This document shows, in pieces, positions 27,056 to 36,809 of a DNA stretch of 52,273 bases (position 1 is its first letter; each line of letters opens with the position of its first letter). The stretch lies in NCBI GenBank assembly GCA_021816465.1, contig JAKAYF010000005.1, forward strand, positions 1 to 52,273, read 5' to 3'. The position numbers and the translations under genes are program-made. The notes below the pieces were generated by a model that saw nothing but the letters and a program-made list of their open reading frames with translations, was not told the DNA's origin and ran no database searches. Source of the DNA: Nitrospirota bacterium (GTDB lineage: Bacteria > Nitrospirota > Leptospirillia > Leptospirillales > Leptospirillaceae).

Positions 27056-29107
27056 CTAAAACAATTCCTTGAACTGCTCCTTTATCCGGTTAATGATCGC
27101 CTCACGGGTAAATCCGAACTCCTTCATGAGAACCTCTCCCGGAGCGGATGCTCCGAAATCCGTCATACCGATGAGAAGATCCGACTCACTTGCGTACGGA
27201 GCCCATGAAAGGGGAGAAAGTGCCTCGACAAAAACACGTGGAATTCCCGTCCCCAGAACAGACCGCCGATACTCAAGCGGCTGATGGTCAAAGAGTGTCG
27301 TCGATGGCATGGAGACAACCCTGCTTCCGACACCATGTGCCAGGAGATCGTCCGATACGGACAGAAGAAGGGAGACTTCAGAGCCAGAACCGATCAGGAC
27401 AATTTTCACTGGCAGGGATGTCTCCCTCAAAACATAGCCCCCTTTTCTGACACCTGCAGAGAGCTCCGCGTAGGAAATCTGTCCGAGAACAGGAAGCTTC
27501 TGCCTTGTCAGAACCAGGGAAAGAGGGCCGTCATGGCCACTCCAGAACCAGTCGAGGGCAGCCAGTGTCTCATTTGCATCGGCGGGACGGACAACCGTCA
27601 TACGAGGTATCGAGCGAAGTCCGACAAGATGCTCCACCGGCTGGTGGGTCGGCCCATCCTCTCCCAATGCAATGCTGTCATGCGTCAAAACATAAAGGAC
27701 AGGTTGCTTCATGAGGCTCGACAACCTCATTCCTCCCCTCATGTAGTCACTGAAGACCAGAAACGTCCCGCCATAAACCCTGAAATATCCCGTCAAAGCC
27801 AGTCCATTCATGATGGCAGACATACCATGCTCCCTGACTCCGAAATGGAGATTGGCTCCTGCCGGTGTCTCCGGTGAACAGGCTGGCTCTCCCTTGATCA
27901 GGGTATTGTTCGACGGCGCAAGATCAGCAGACCCACCGAAGAGTCCGGGCACCGACTTGAAGGCCCCCTGAAGGATTTCGCCAAAAGCCTGTCGCGTCGC
28001 CATTCCTTTGGGATCGGAAAGATAGGGTTTGACCTCTTTGAGAGGACCGTCAATCTTTTCCGAATGCCGCCATCGGTCGAGCTCTGCGGCTTCAGCAGGG
28101 AACGCCTTTGCATAGCGGACAGAAAGATCCACCCATGTCTTGTAAGAAGCGGCTCGCTTTCCTGTTTTTTCCAGAAAAGCCTGCCGAACATCATCTGGGA
28201 CAAGAAAGGAAGGTTCCGTTGGCCATCCAAGGTTGATCTTTGTTTTTCGGACCTCCTCGGCACCAAAGGCACTTCCATGAGCATGCGCCGTATTTTCATA
28301 AGCTGGACTCCCAAAACCGATCAGGGTCCGGATTGAGACAAACTTGGGCCGATTGCGTTCATCTTCCGTCTGGAGAGACGGCTCAGTTGCCCAGGAAAGG
28401 GCTGAACGAACCTCTGCAAGGTTATTGCCATCGAGAACATGCTTCACAGCCCATCCCATCGAGGAATACCTTGCCGGAACATCTTCAGAAAACGCGAGGC
28501 TTGTCGAACCATCGATCGTAATATGGTTGTTGTCATAAAGGAGAATGACATTGGAGAGTTTTTGATGGCCTGCAAAAGAAGCTGCCTCCTGAGCAACACC
28601 TTCCATCATGCATCCATCTCCAGCGACGATGAAAACGCGGCTATCAAAAAGATCATAGCCCGGGCGATTAAATACGGCGGAGAGACGGCGAAGTCCCAGT
28701 GCCATTCCTATCCCCATGCCAACACCCTGCCCCAGAGGTCCCGTTGTTGCCTCAACTCCAATCGTATGCCCGTGTTCAGGATGACCGGGGGTCAGGCTTC
28801 CCCATTGCCGGAAGTTCTTCAGGTCGGACAGGGAAAGCCCATACCCTGTCAGGTGGAGAAGGGAGTACAGCAACATTGAAGCATGTCCGGCTGACAGGAC
28901 AAATCGATCGCGGTTCGGCCACTCCGGATGTTCAGGATTGTGCCGAAGAAACTCCGTCCACAGGACGTATGCCGCGGAAGCAAAACCCATCGGGGTTCCA
29001 GGATGTCCGGAGTTTGCCGCCTCAACGGCATCCAGCGCAAGCATCCTGATGGTGTTGATGGACTTGAGCTCAAGGTTATCGTTATTAAGACGTCCTGCAT
29101 CACCCAT
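27056..29107 (-). CDS. tkt: Transketolase
   Basis: A thiamine-diphosphate enzyme moving two-carbon units between pentose, tetrose and hexose phosphates. The 683-residue protein has the N-terminal LDAVEAANSGHPGTPMG, the ThDP-binding GDGCMMEGVAQEAASFAGH motif, the pyrimidine-domain LYVLTHDSIALGEDGPTHQP and a C-terminal domain ending around KEFGFTREAIINRI. The ATG at 29107 follows AGGAG with eight bases. It lies between pgl and zwf on the same strand, which favours a role in the pentose phosphate cycle; the CO2-fixation contribution in this organism cannot be judged here. Confidence 0.96.
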   Translation of the reverse strand: MGDAGRLNNDNLELKSINTIRMLALDAVEAANSGHPGTPMGFASAAYVLWTEFLRHNPEHPEWPNRDRFVLSAGHASMLLYSLLHLTGYGLSLSDLKNFRQWGSLTPGHPEHGHTIGVEATTGPLGQGVGMGIGMALGLRRLSAVFNRPGYDLFDSRVFIVAGDGCMMEGVAQEAASFAGHQKLSNVILLYDNNHITIDGSTSLAFSEDVPARYSSMGWAVKHVLDGNNLAEVRSALSWATEPSLQTEDERNRPKFVSIRTLIGFGSPAYENTAHAHGSAFGAEEVRKTKINLGWPTEPSFLVPDDVRQAFLEKTGKRAASYKTWVDLSVRYAKAFPAEAAELDRWRHSEKIDGPLKEVKPYLSDPKGMATRQAFGEILQGAFKSVPGLFGGSADLAPSNNTLIKGEPACSPETPAGANLHFGVREHGMSAIMNGLALTGYFRVYGGTFLVFSDYMRGGMRLSSLMKQPVLYVLTHDSIALGEDGPTHQPVEHLVGLRSIPRMTVVRPADANETLAALDWFWSGHDGPLSLVLTRQKLPVLGQISYAELSAGVRKGGYVLRETSLPVKIVLIGSGSEVSLLLSVSDDLLAHGVGSRVVSMPSTTLFDHQPLEYRRSVLGTGIPRVFVEALSPLSWAPYASESDLLIGMTDFGASAPGEVLMKEFGFTREAIINRIKEQFKELF

Positions 29108-29236
29108 AATTAACACTCCTGTTCTGCAATGATTTCAAAAACCGGCCATATCACCGTGATCGAAGAAAACTCACAACAAATCGACCGGAACACATTATCG
29201 AAACTGATTGTTTATCGAAAGGAATTCAGACAAGAA

Positions 29237-30061
29237 TCAGGACATTAGCTTGACCACACGAGCCAGATTTTCAGAAAGCGCCGACCTGTCGACCCAGAAG
29301 GTTGCGGCCTGGCCCAATTCCGCACGGAGTAAAAGGAGCTCCTGGACCGGTGAAGGCTTCATCCTGAGAAGAATATCATCAAGAACAGTCCTTTTCTCCT
29401 CTCCCATCACCAGAAAAATCAGGTGACGGGCATGGGCCAGCAAATGGTAGCCCATCGAGATCCGGGCTTCTCTTTCATTTGTCGCCGGAGCGCTCACAAC
29501 AAGCTGATGGTGCTCAAGCTCAGGAAAGGTTCCGGGAAAAAGACTTGCGGTATGCCCATCAGGCCCAATCCCCAGAAAAACATAGTCCATTACAGGAAGA
29601 TGGGGGCCGGGGGCTCCCATGACCTGCATGATTTCATGAGCGTATCTCAACGCTTCCTCGGATATGACCGACGCCTCCCCCATGATTCTGTGAATCCGGT
29701 GCGGAGAAATGCCCAGTGGATCCAGGAGAGTTTCCCTGATCATCCTGAAGTTGCTGCGGGGGTGAGTCGGTGGGACCATTCTCTCATCCCCCTCGAACCA
29801 TTCAACCTTTCCAATCCAGTCTTCGCAGCCAACGGAGAGCAACTTTCCCATTTCTCCAAAAAGCCCTCGCGGAGAATTTCCCCCTGACAGGACAACAGCG
29901 GAGGTATTTCTGGACAAAACATCCTTCTTCAGGAGCTCCCTGAACAAAATAGCACCTTCCCTCGCCAGCTCATCCGGTGTGGACCAAACCATGAAAGAGG
30001 GAATCATCCCCGGATCCTGATGATCCTTTGCTGAATGCGTTGAATCAGAGCCTGCTGTCAT
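29237..30061 (-). CDS. pgl: 6-phosphogluconolactonase
   Basis: Hydrolyses 6-phosphogluconolactone from Zwf to 6-phosphogluconate. The 274-residue protein has the NagB/Pgl fold with VLSGGNSPRGLFGEM, KVEWFEGDERMVPPTHPRSNF, YVFLGIGPDGHTASLFPG (the family signature) and LMGEEKRTVL-like VMGEEKR. Start and glk stop overlap as ATGA (30058-30061), so it is coupled to glk. No 6-phosphogluconate dehydrogenase (gnd) lies in the window. Confidence 0.94.
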   Translation of the reverse strand: MTAGSDSTHSAKDHQDPGMIPSFMVWSTPDELAREGAILFRELLKKDVLSRNTSAVVLSGGNSPRGLFGEMGKLLSVGCEDWIGKVEWFEGDERMVPPTHPRSNFRMIRETLLDPLGISPHRIHRIMGEASVISEEALRYAHEIMQVMGAPGPHLPVMDYVFLGIGPDGHTASLFPGTFPELEHHQLVVSAPATNEREARISMGYHLLAHARHLIFLVMGEEKRTVLDDILLRMKPSPVQELLLLRAELGQAATFWVDRSALSENLARVVKLMS

Positions 30062-31110
30062 GCCATTTTCCCCCCATATGAAAGGACATGGCGACTCGCA
30101 TAGAAAGCAGAGCCGACAAGAGGAGCCTCGGGGTCCAGAATAATCCAGACCGGAACTTTAGCCAACAGCTCACTGTACCGTCCCTTTTCAACAAACCTCC
30201 TTCGGAAGATCCCGGACTCCAAAAGTGGCCTGATTCGGATCGGTATGCCACCGCCGAGGAAACATCCACCCCGTGCCAGAACCTTCAGCACCATATTCGA
30301 TGCCTCCTGGGCGAGGATCTCGACAAACAGCTCTAGAGCCTTCAGACAGACCGGATTTTTCTCATCAATGGCTTTGTGCGAAATCTGAGCGGGAAGATCT
30401 GACGGTGGGTCGCCTTCCGGGATGGGAAGAGGACGGCTTCCTGAAGGGATATCCTTCGCCAGATAAGAATAGAGGCGAACAATACCCATTCCCGAGAGAA
30501 GCCTTTCAACACTCACGTGAGGAAACTCCTCCCACAGGTAATCAAGAATCCGTGACTGTTCCTTGTTGAATGGTGCCCAATCGGCATGTCCCCCTTCTGA
30601 TGGTATGGCAAAGAAATCGCCATCCCTGCTACAAAGGACAGCCTCGCCCAGACCTGTCCCCGGAGCGACAAGAACCCTTGTTCCAGGCAAGCCCGCCTCA
30701 CCATCCTGAACTGTTGCCAGGGGAATCAACGGATCACCACCAACGCTCCATGCCAGAGACTCAAGATCATTCAGGAGGAAAACGCTTCCCTCCGGAACAG
30801 AAACGAGTCGCTCAAGCGATTCCGCATCAACGATCCATGGGAGATTCGTTGTCCGGCAGATCCGGCCAACCACCGGTCCCGCCACGCCAAATGTCGCACC
30901 GACAATATTGGGATCTCCGGCAAGACGACCATGAACCCAGGCAAGATACTCCCGAACCATTGGCTCGAGAGTGTCATATCTTTTGCTGGGATACACCATA
31001 GGGTATAACGGTACAAAGTGCTCCCTGGAGCTTCTCTCCGCAAGGGAAAAAAGTGCCAGGGAAGTTTTCGTTCCGCCGATATCTCCCACAAGAACCAAAG
31101 GTTGTGCCAT
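30058..31110 (-). CDS. glk: Glucokinase
   Basis: Phosphorylates glucose with ATP. The 350-residue protein is of the Glk (ROK-unrelated, E. coli-like) family with the phosphate-binding VGDIGGTKTSLALF, FGVAGPVVG, the LLNDLESLAWSV segment, VLVAPGTGLGEAVL and IPSEGGHADWAPF. It opens the run of four sugar genes, with pgl overlapping its stop. The ATG is at 31110; the divergent promoter region lies between it and hpnH. Confidence 0.93.
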   Translation of the reverse strand: MAQPLVLVGDIGGTKTSLALFSLAERSSREHFVPLYPMVYPSKRYDTLEPMVREYLAWVHGRLAGDPNIVGATFGVAGPVVGRICRTTNLPWIVDAESLERLVSVPEGSVFLLNDLESLAWSVGGDPLIPLATVQDGEAGLPGTRVLVAPGTGLGEAVLCSRDGDFFAIPSEGGHADWAPFNKEQSRILDYLWEEFPHVSVERLLSGMGIVRLYSYLAKDIPSGSRPLPIPEGDPPSDLPAQISHKAIDEKNPVCLKALELFVEILAQEASNMVLKVLARGGCFLGGGIPIRIRPLLESGIFRRRFVEKGRYSELLAKVPVWIILDPEAPLVGSAFYASRHVLSYGGKMA

Positions 31111-31190
31111 ATCCAGCCCTCCACCTTCCGATACAGTGTTTTGACCGGTGCCTCTCGATCAGGGATTCCGTCTTCAAAGCCTCTTTTATC

Positions 31191-31220
31191 TTGACAGTCC
31201 CGATCAGGCCCTCATATGAT
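31191..31220 (+). promoter_or_regulatory. Predicted promoter of hpnH
   Basis: Plus-strand TTGACA (31191-31196), an 18-bp spacer and TATGAT (31215-31220). The hpnH start codon lies about 105 nt further on. Confidence 0.6.
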
Positions 31221-31329
31221 ACCTATACTGAGAATAGCCCTTTTGGTCGAGAAAGTCATTTCTTCCCGTGAAGGAAGACCTTTGGGGCCTCCTATATTCC
31301 TTTGACAGACAAACGATCGGAAAATAAAA

Positions 31330-32358
31330 ATGGCAATATCCATCCACCAGGCCGTCAAGGTTGGTTCATATATTCTTAGCCAGAAACTGCGCGGACGCAG
31401 AAAGTTCCCTCTCGTACTGATGCTTGAACCTCTTTTCCGGTGCAACCTTGAGTGTGCCGGATGCGGAAAGATACAATATCCCGAGGAAATCCTGAACAAG
31501 AGGCTCTCTCCGGAGGAATGCTTCAGAGCCGTTGACGAGTGCGGCGCACCGGTCGTGACCATTGCCGGTGGAGAACCCCTCATCCATCAGGAAATCAGTG
31601 AGATCGTCGAAGGAATCGTCGCAAGAAAGAAGTTTGTTTACCTCTGTACCAACGCGATCCTGCTTGAAAAACATCTTCACCGGCTCAAACCTTCACCCTA
31701 CCTGACCCTTTCGATCCATCTTGACGGATTGAAGGAAGACCACGACCGTCTCGTATGCCGAAACGGCATATTCGATGTTGCAGTCAGGGCAATCAAGGAT
31801 GCCAAGTCAAAAGGGTTCAGGGTCACAACGAATTCGACGGTCTTTGAGGGGGAAAACCCGGAAGACCTTCACAGATTTTTTGATTTTGTCTCCACGCTCA
31901 AGACGGACGGGATGATGATTTCCCCTGGCTATTCCTATGCATGGGCCCCTGATCAGGCTCATTTTCTGAGACGGGAGAGGACCAAAGAGTTTTTCAAGAA
32001 AATCTTTGCTCCAATGCATGAAAAAGGAAACACAAAACAGTGGAACTTCAATCACAGCCCCTTTTACCTGGATTTTCTCGAAGGCGCAAGGGATTACGAC
32101 TGTACTCCATGGGGGAGTCCGAACTATTCCGTTCTGGGGTGGCAAAAACCCTGCTATCTCTTGAACGATGGTTATGCTTCAAGCTTCAAGGAGCTTATGG
32201 ATACCACCAACTGGGACCAGTACGGCCACAAAAGCGGTAATCCCAAATGCCAGGACTGCATGGTTCACTGCGGATTTGAGCCTTCCGCAGTATCAGATGC
32301 GACATCAAGTATCAAAAACACAATCCGTTCAATATCGAGTCTGATTCCTGCTGGATGA
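31330..32358 (+). CDS. hpnH: Adenosyl-hopene transferase HpnH (radical SAM)
   Basis: Joins the adenosyl radical to diploptene, the first step of hopanoid side-chain elongation. The 342-residue protein has the radical-SAM cluster motif CNLECAGC (Cys38, 42, 45), the SAM-binding AGGEPLIH and a C-terminal SPASM-like region with [15 protein letters not shown]. The sequence matches HpnH closely in these blocks. No squalene-hopene cyclase or hpnG lies in the window, so the rest of the pathway must be elsewhere. It is first in a plus-strand run with the MDR oxidoreductase and the phosphatase. Confidence 0.93.
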   Translation: MAISIHQAVKVGSYILSQKLRGRRKFPLVLMLEPLFRCNLECAGCGKIQYPEEILNKRLSPEECFRAVDECGAPVVTIAGGEPLIHQEISEIVEGIVARKKFVYLCTNAILLEKHLHRLKPSPYLTLSIHLDGLKEDHDRLVCRNGIFDVAVRAIKDAKSKGFRVTTNSTVFEGENPEDLHRFFDFVSTLKTDGMMISPGYSYAWAPDQAHFLRRERTKEFFKKIFAPMHEKGNTKQWNFNHSPFYLDFLEGARDYDCTPWGSPNYSVLGWQKPCYLLNDGYASSFKELMDTTNWDQYGHKSGNPKCQDCMVHCGFEPSAVSDATSSIKNTIRSISSLIPAG

Positions 32359-32412
32359 GCCCGGGGCTACCATCACTTTTGAAAATGACACAGAGCCGTC
32401 TCCGGGTGTCGC

Positions 32413-33444
32413 ATGAAGGCGATTAGACTACATGATTCATCGGGAGATCCGTCGGCGCTCTCCCTCGACGATCTCCCCATCCCCGAAATCAGATCACCCG
32501 GGGATGTTCTCGTTCGTGTCCACGCAGCAGGCGTTAACCCCATTGACTTCAAGCTTCGGAAAAAAGGGTCCCTCTTTCCCGAGAACCTTCCTGCTGTGCC
32601 AGGATGTGAAGGGGCTGGAACCGTTGAAGCGGTTGGCAAGGGCGTAACATCATTTTCTCCTGGGGATCAGGTCTATTTCATGCACGGAGGATTTGGATTA
32701 TCTCCCGGCTCATTTGCTGAATACACGATCGTTCCCGAAATTTCTCTTTGCAAAAAACCTTCCCTCCTCACAATGGAAGAGGCCGCATGCGTTCCCCTTA
32801 CCTTGACCACCGCATGGGAGTCTCTTCATACAAGGGCACAGATTAAACAAACTGATACGGTTCTGATTCATGCCGGAACCGGGGGGGTGGGACAGATGGC
32901 AATCCGACTGGCCCATTCCGAAGGCGCACGGGTATTCACAACCGTCCGGGGAAACAAAAATAAACAGATTATCCTCTCTCAACAGGACGCCATCCCCATT
33001 TCATCAGAACATTTTGAAGAGGAATTTCTGGAAATCTCCAATGGACAACACCCAAACTTGATTCTGGACACACTTGGAGGCCCATTTACCTCAAGAAGTC
33101 TCGCATTTTTGGCGCCATATGGAAGAATGGTGACGCTGTTGGAAGAACCACTCTCAAATGAAGACTCCATTCATTCAAAAGTTAAAAATCTCACTCTTCA
33201 CTGGATACAGGCACTCGCTCCAGGGATTTTCAACATTGAGTCGAAAAAAAGAGACCAGGCAGAAATCCTTCAAAAAGGTCAGGTCCTTGCGGATGCCGGA
33301 AAGATCTCAGTCAAAATCAGTCGCACCCTCTCGCTTGAAGATGTCGCGGAGGCAATAGACCTCGTGGAATTCGGGCATCCGTTTGGAAGGGTCGTCATCT
33401 CCATGGGGGTCAAGGAGGCTTTTGATTGGCAACATACGTCGTAG
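32413..33444 (+). CDS. Zinc-free MDR-family NADPH:quinone reductase-like oxidoreductase
   Basis: A 343-residue medium-chain dehydrogenase/reductase. It has the N-terminal GroES-like fold (VRVHAAGVNPIDFKLRKKG, VPGCEGAGTVEAVG) and a Rossmann segment TVLIHAGTGGVGQMAIRLA, with no catalytic or structural zinc cysteine set. Family members reduce quinones, enones or act as alkene reductases; the substrate is unknown. The ATG at 32413 has a weak ribosome binding site. It overlaps the next gene by 19 bp and follows hpnH after 54 bp, so the three are probably one transcript, but no functional link to hopanoids is shown. Confidence 0.85.
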   Translation: MKAIRLHDSSGDPSALSLDDLPIPEIRSPGDVLVRVHAAGVNPIDFKLRKKGSLFPENLPAVPGCEGAGTVEAVGKGVTSFSPGDQVYFMHGGFGLSPGSFAEYTIVPEISLCKKPSLLTMEEAACVPLTLTTAWESLHTRAQIKQTDTVLIHAGTGGVGQMAIRLAHSEGARVFTTVRGNKNKQIILSQQDAIPISSEHFEEEFLEISNGQHPNLILDTLGGPFTSRSLAFLAPYGRMVTLLEEPLSNEDSIHSKVKNLTLHWIQALAPGIFNIESKKRDQAEILQKGQVLADAGKISVKISRTLSLEDVAEAIDLVEFGHPFGRVVISMGVKEAFDWQHTS

Positions 33445-34097
33445 GAGACCTTCATGGACAGGTTCGCATCCTGGAGGGACTCCTTGAGAAAATCTCATTT
33501 TCTCCGGGCAAGGATCATCTTGTTGCCGTTGGAGATGTGATCGACCGGGGAGAAAATACAGGGGATCTGCTCCGTTTTTTATTTTCCGGAGCTCGGGACG
33601 GCTGGTTCAGCTCCGTCATGGGCAACCATGAAGAGGTTTTGCTTGGACATCTGAAAAATCCGAAAAGCCATCCGCTATGCACCGATCCCGAGTTCGGGGG
33701 AAAAAAAACCCTTGAAGCCCTCTCACGGAGTTCTGATAAGAAAGACCTCATTCACTGGATCAGCAGCTGGCCCCTGTTTATGGAAAAATCGGAATACATC
33801 ATTGTTCACGGGGGATTGCCATCTGTTCAGGGGTCCAGGATGGGAGATACTGACCTTTGCAGCAAAAGGATGGAACCGATTACCGGCTACCACACATGTC
33901 TCTGGGTTCGGCCACCGAAGCTTTGTCCATCCTATGACGGGAGAATCGTTATTTCAGGTCATTCAATTGTTCCACAGGCGGGTCTGGTCCAGGACGGGAT
34001 CATCCTTGTCGATACAGGATGTTACCGAACGGGAAAGCTCTCCACTATTCGCCTTGAGGATAGGTCCACATTCGAATACCAGGGATATCCCAGGTAG
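33426..34097 (+). CDS. PPP-family metallophosphatase (serine/threonine or diadenosine phosphatase type)
   Basis: A 223-residue calcineurin-like phosphatase. All metal-binding blocks are visible: VGDLHGQ (GDxHG), VAVGDVIDRGE (GDxxDRG) and VMGNHEEVL (GNHE), then two late His blocks (IIVHGGLP and ISGHSIVP). This layout is shared by bacterial PrpA-type protein phosphatases and by ApaH-like diadenosine tetraphosphatases, and the sequence does not decide between them. The TTG start at 33426 has a full AAGGAGG seven bases upstream and overlaps the MDR gene. It is convergent with the hemG-type gene. Confidence 0.85.
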   Translation: MATYVVGDLHGQVRILEGLLEKISFSPGKDHLVAVGDVIDRGENTGDLLRFLFSGARDGWFSSVMGNHEEVLLGHLKNPKSHPLCTDPEFGGKKTLEALSRSSDKKDLIHWISSWPLFMEKSEYIIVHGGLPSVQGSRMGDTDLCSKRMEPITGYHTCLWVRPPKLCPSYDGRIVISGHSIVPQAGLVQDGIILVDTGCYRTGKLSTIRLEDRSTFEYQGYPR

Positions 34098-34106
34098 ACA
34101 TTCCTC

Positions 34107-35492
34107 CTAAAGAGAGCTCCTGGCTGCCTCAACCCCATTGGAAAATGTTTTCGAAACAGATATTCCTCCCAAATAATTTCCAGCCAAGAAAACGCCTTCA
34201 GGGGTAAGAGACCTTATCTTCTCAATCCTCAACGCATGTCCTGGGGAATATTGGGAAATCCCCTCAGCCCAACGCTGAATTCTGAAAAACTCCGGCTTGA
34301 CTTTCAGTCCAAAAACAGCATTCAGCTCTCCAAGAATAATGGCCTCAAAGTCCTCGTCAAAGGACATTGCAATTTTTGGGCTGAGCATCCCGCCGGCGAA
34401 GACGGTCAAAAGGACCTTTCCTTCGGGCGAACGATTCGGGAAGAGATCCGAGCTCTGGATAATACCGAGAACTTTACGCTTTTCACTCGTAGGAAAAAGC
34501 ACCCCGAAGCCGGGAGAATAACCTGGCAAAGCCTCCCGAGCAACACCAACGTAGGCAATAGCCACAGGAGCCATCGGAATCGAAAACAAGACAGAGGCAA
34601 GTTCAGGATGGTTCTTTTCAAGAATTCGCGCAGCATCTGAAGGAGATGTCGCCAATATCATTTTTTTACAAACGACCTCGATCGCCTCATCTTCCTGGAG
34701 AAGAACACACTTGAAGCCTCCGGAAGGCAGGCGATGCCATTCGGTCAACTCTGCATGAATCAGAGAGTCGTCATTTAAATACCCCGAAAATGCCCGCACC
34801 ATCTCTCCGAGACCACCCGGAAAAGAATAGAGCCCTCCAGAAGGACCTGAAAGAGGCATTCCTTTTCTTCTTTTCGTCCTTGAAAGATGTATGGCCCCAC
34901 GAATCAAGCCCCCATGCTCCTTCTCAAGTTTTGAGAGCAGAGGAAAGGCAGACTCGACCGAGAGTAGATCAGGATGAGATGCATATACCCCCTTGACGAA
35001 AGGGTCGATCAATTTCTCAAGGAATCCGTCACCTAAACGTCGGCGAACAAAATGACCGACTGTTTCATCTGAACCATCCGGCAAGCCTGAACCTTGAGGA
35101 ATAAATAGCTCCTGAGCCACACGTATTTTTTCTCTGAGGGAAAAAAGGGGTGTCGTCAGGAAAGAAGAAGGGGATAATGGAGCGGGAAACAACTTTCCCC
35201 GAATCCAGACATACCTGTTTTGTGAATCGGGAGAAGCCTTTAAAAGATTGCCTGAGAGCCCAAGCTGGTCAAGCCAGACATTGATTGGATCTTCTGTCCC
35301 CAGCATCATTGAATTCGGCCCCATTTCAAGCAGGTAGCCGCTATCCTCAACCGTCCGGATCGCCCCCCCAAGATATCCACGTGCTTCAGCGAGAAGAACC
35401 TTCTTTCCCGACTTATGGAGCTCCATGGCTGCAGCGATACCCGATATTCCTCCTCCGACGACCAGAACGTCGCAATTTATACTCATACTCAA
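34107..35492 (-). CDS. hemY: Protoporphyrinogen oxidase (HemG/HemY type, oxygen-dependent family)
   Basis: Oxidises protoporphyrinogen IX to protoporphyrin IX for haem. The 461-residue flavoprotein has VLVVGGGISGIAAAMEL at the N-terminus, LLEMGPNSMM near 58, and a C-terminal FAD segment GVFLAGNYLGGISVS, all typical of PpoX. The start is TTG overlapping the mtnB stop as TTGA (35489-35492); an ATG two codons later is possible. It is the last gene of the methionine-salvage operon, an unexpected place for a haem gene. Haem demand here is plausible for the cytochrome-rich iron oxidiser. Confidence 0.9.
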   Translation of the reverse strand: MSMSINCDVLVVGGGISGIAAAMELHKSGKKVLLAEARGYLGGAIRTVEDSGYLLEMGPNSMMLGTEDPINVWLDQLGLSGNLLKASPDSQNRYVWIRGKLFPAPLSPSSFLTTPLFSLREKIRVAQELFIPQGSGLPDGSDETVGHFVRRRLGDGFLEKLIDPFVKGVYASHPDLLSVESAFPLLSKLEKEHGGLIRGAIHLSRTKRRKGMPLSGPSGGLYSFPGGLGEMVRAFSGYLNDDSLIHAELTEWHRLPSGGFKCVLLQEDEAIEVVCKKMILATSPSDAARILEKNHPELASVLFSIPMAPVAIAYVGVAREALPGYSPGFGVLFPTSEKRKVLGIIQSSDLFPNRSPEGKVLLTVFAGGMLSPKIAMSFDEDFEAIILGELNAVFGLKVKPEFFRIQRWAEGISQYSPGHALRIEKIRSLTPEGVFLAGNYLGGISVSKTFSNGVEAARSSL

Positions 35493-36151
35493 TTTGAACC
35501 TGAAGATAGCGCTGGATCGGTTGTCCTTGAGGTAACCATAAACCGGAAAACATATTCCAGGAGCTCTATTTTGTGAAATGCATCCATCACATCCCTACCC
35601 CAAACCGTCAAACCGTGATGACGGATCAGAAATGCCGGAAGATGATTTTTACTCACCCGAACGGGATCAGAGAGGAGATCCTTCAGATCAAGAGCTATTC
35701 TGGAAACATCCAGATGATTCTCCAGGAGATCGATCCGATAGCCCACAGATGGGTCGATCACTCCGAATCCCTTGATCATTTCAAGGGGCGGCAAGAGAAG
35801 CGAGTGGTCAACTGCCCATTCCGATACGATATTCGACTCAACCGAATGGATGTGAAAAACGGCATTCGCATCATCCACACAGGCATAGACCGCCTGATGA
35901 ATCGAGACCTCGGCCGATGGTCTTGGACGCTCAGAAGAATTCTCCGGCAATCTCCCCAATCCCCTGATAACGACCAGATCGTCTTCAGAAAGCAAACCTT
36001 TTGGGCGACCGCTTGCAGTAATCAAAAACGTATCGGGGGAAACCCTCACCGATAAATTTCCAGAGGTCCCGACCATCCACCCCTTCTGATAAAAATGGGC
36101 AGCAACCCTGATCAAGTCAGTCTTTTTAAGTTTCCAGTCAGGATCGTTCAA
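35489..36151 (-). CDS. mtnB: Methylthioribulose-1-phosphate dehydratase
   Basis: A class II aldolase-fold metalloenzyme that removes water from methylthioribulose 1-phosphate in methionine salvage. The 220-residue protein has GTSGNLSVR, ASGRPKG, the acid Glu81 in SAEVSIHQ, and metal ligands in FHIHSVESN (His100, His102) and RHHGLTVWG. The TTG start at 36151 is chosen because GGAG lies just upstream; it overlaps mtnX by 14 bp. A longer frame opening inside mtnX lacks a ribosome binding site. Context with mtnD, mtnX and the RuBisCO-like gene fixes the assignment over other class II aldolases. Confidence 0.9.
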   Translation of the reverse strand: MNDPDWKLKKTDLIRVAAHFYQKGWMVGTSGNLSVRVSPDTFLITASGRPKGLLSEDDLVVIRGLGRLPENSSERPRPSAEVSIHQAVYACVDDANAVFHIHSVESNIVSEWAVDHSLLLPPLEMIKGFGVIDPSVGYRIDLLENHLDVSRIALDLKDLLSDPVRVSKNHLPAFLIRHHGLTVWGRDVMDAFHKIELLEYVFRFMVTSRTTDPALSSGSN

Positions 36152-36803
36152 GAGATCTCCATTGAGGTTTGCAAATAAGGTTCTCCAAAATTCTGGACAC
36201 ATCAAAAAAATCCTCAAACGGAAAAAACGGAACATTCCGCTCTAAAAGATAGGAGGACAATCTTCCTCTGGAAATCACAAAATCACATCGGAGAGCCAGC
36301 TGCAAATCGGTTACAGAATCTCCGATGCAAACGGAACGGGCTCCCGGGAACTGGTCCAGAAGACGAACCTTTGAGACAAGCTCCGAGTCGCTTTGCAAAG
36401 GCGAGTCAACCTTCAAATAAGGGCCGGAATAGTCAACCGTCATCCCGTAAATGGACAAAACCCCTTCGGGTTTCTCTTTGAGTGCCGCCCGGACAAACTC
36501 CGACACCCCTCCGGTTACGATCAGAAAAGGAATCTGACACGAGGACATCATCCCAAGCATTTCATTGAAGCCTTTCCGAATGGGAGCCCTGGAAATCATT
36601 TCAAGCATTTCGGAATAATGAATGCTCTCGATGGATTCCATAATCGTGCGAACCCCCTCTTTAAGGGTCAGGCTCAAGTTGTACATTCTGGGAATAAGCT
36701 CCGATGAAAGGTCGGGGGCAAATCGAGTAAGGATTTCCACGAATGTCTCATCAAAGGTAATAGTTCCATCAAAATCGCAAAGGACGACCCACTTGTCCGA
36801 CAT
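36138..36803 (-). CDS. mtnX: HAD phosphatase MtnX, 2-hydroxy-3-keto-5-methylthiopentenyl-1-phosphate phosphatase
   Basis: Removes the phosphate to give acireductone, the substrate of MtnD. The 221-residue protein starts with the HAD nucleophile block LCDFDGTITFD (Asp10, Asp12), with VTGGVSEF as the second motif and CIGDSVTDLQLAL as the fourth. Length and insertion pattern fit the MtnX subfamily (also close to phosphoserine phosphatase). It starts six bases after the RuBisCO-like gene and overlaps mtnB. Confidence 0.87.
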   Translation of the reverse strand: MSDKWVVLCDFDGTITFDETFVEILTRFAPDLSSELIPRMYNLSLTLKEGVRTIMESIESIHYSEMLEMISRAPIRKGFNEMLGMMSSCQIPFLIVTGGVSEFVRAALKEKPEGVLSIYGMTVDYSGPYLKVDSPLQSDSELVSKVRLLDQFPGARSVCIGDSVTDLQLALRCDFVISRGRLSSYLLERNVPFFPFEDFFDVSRILENLICKPQWRSLERS

Positions 36804-36809
36804 CGTGTC

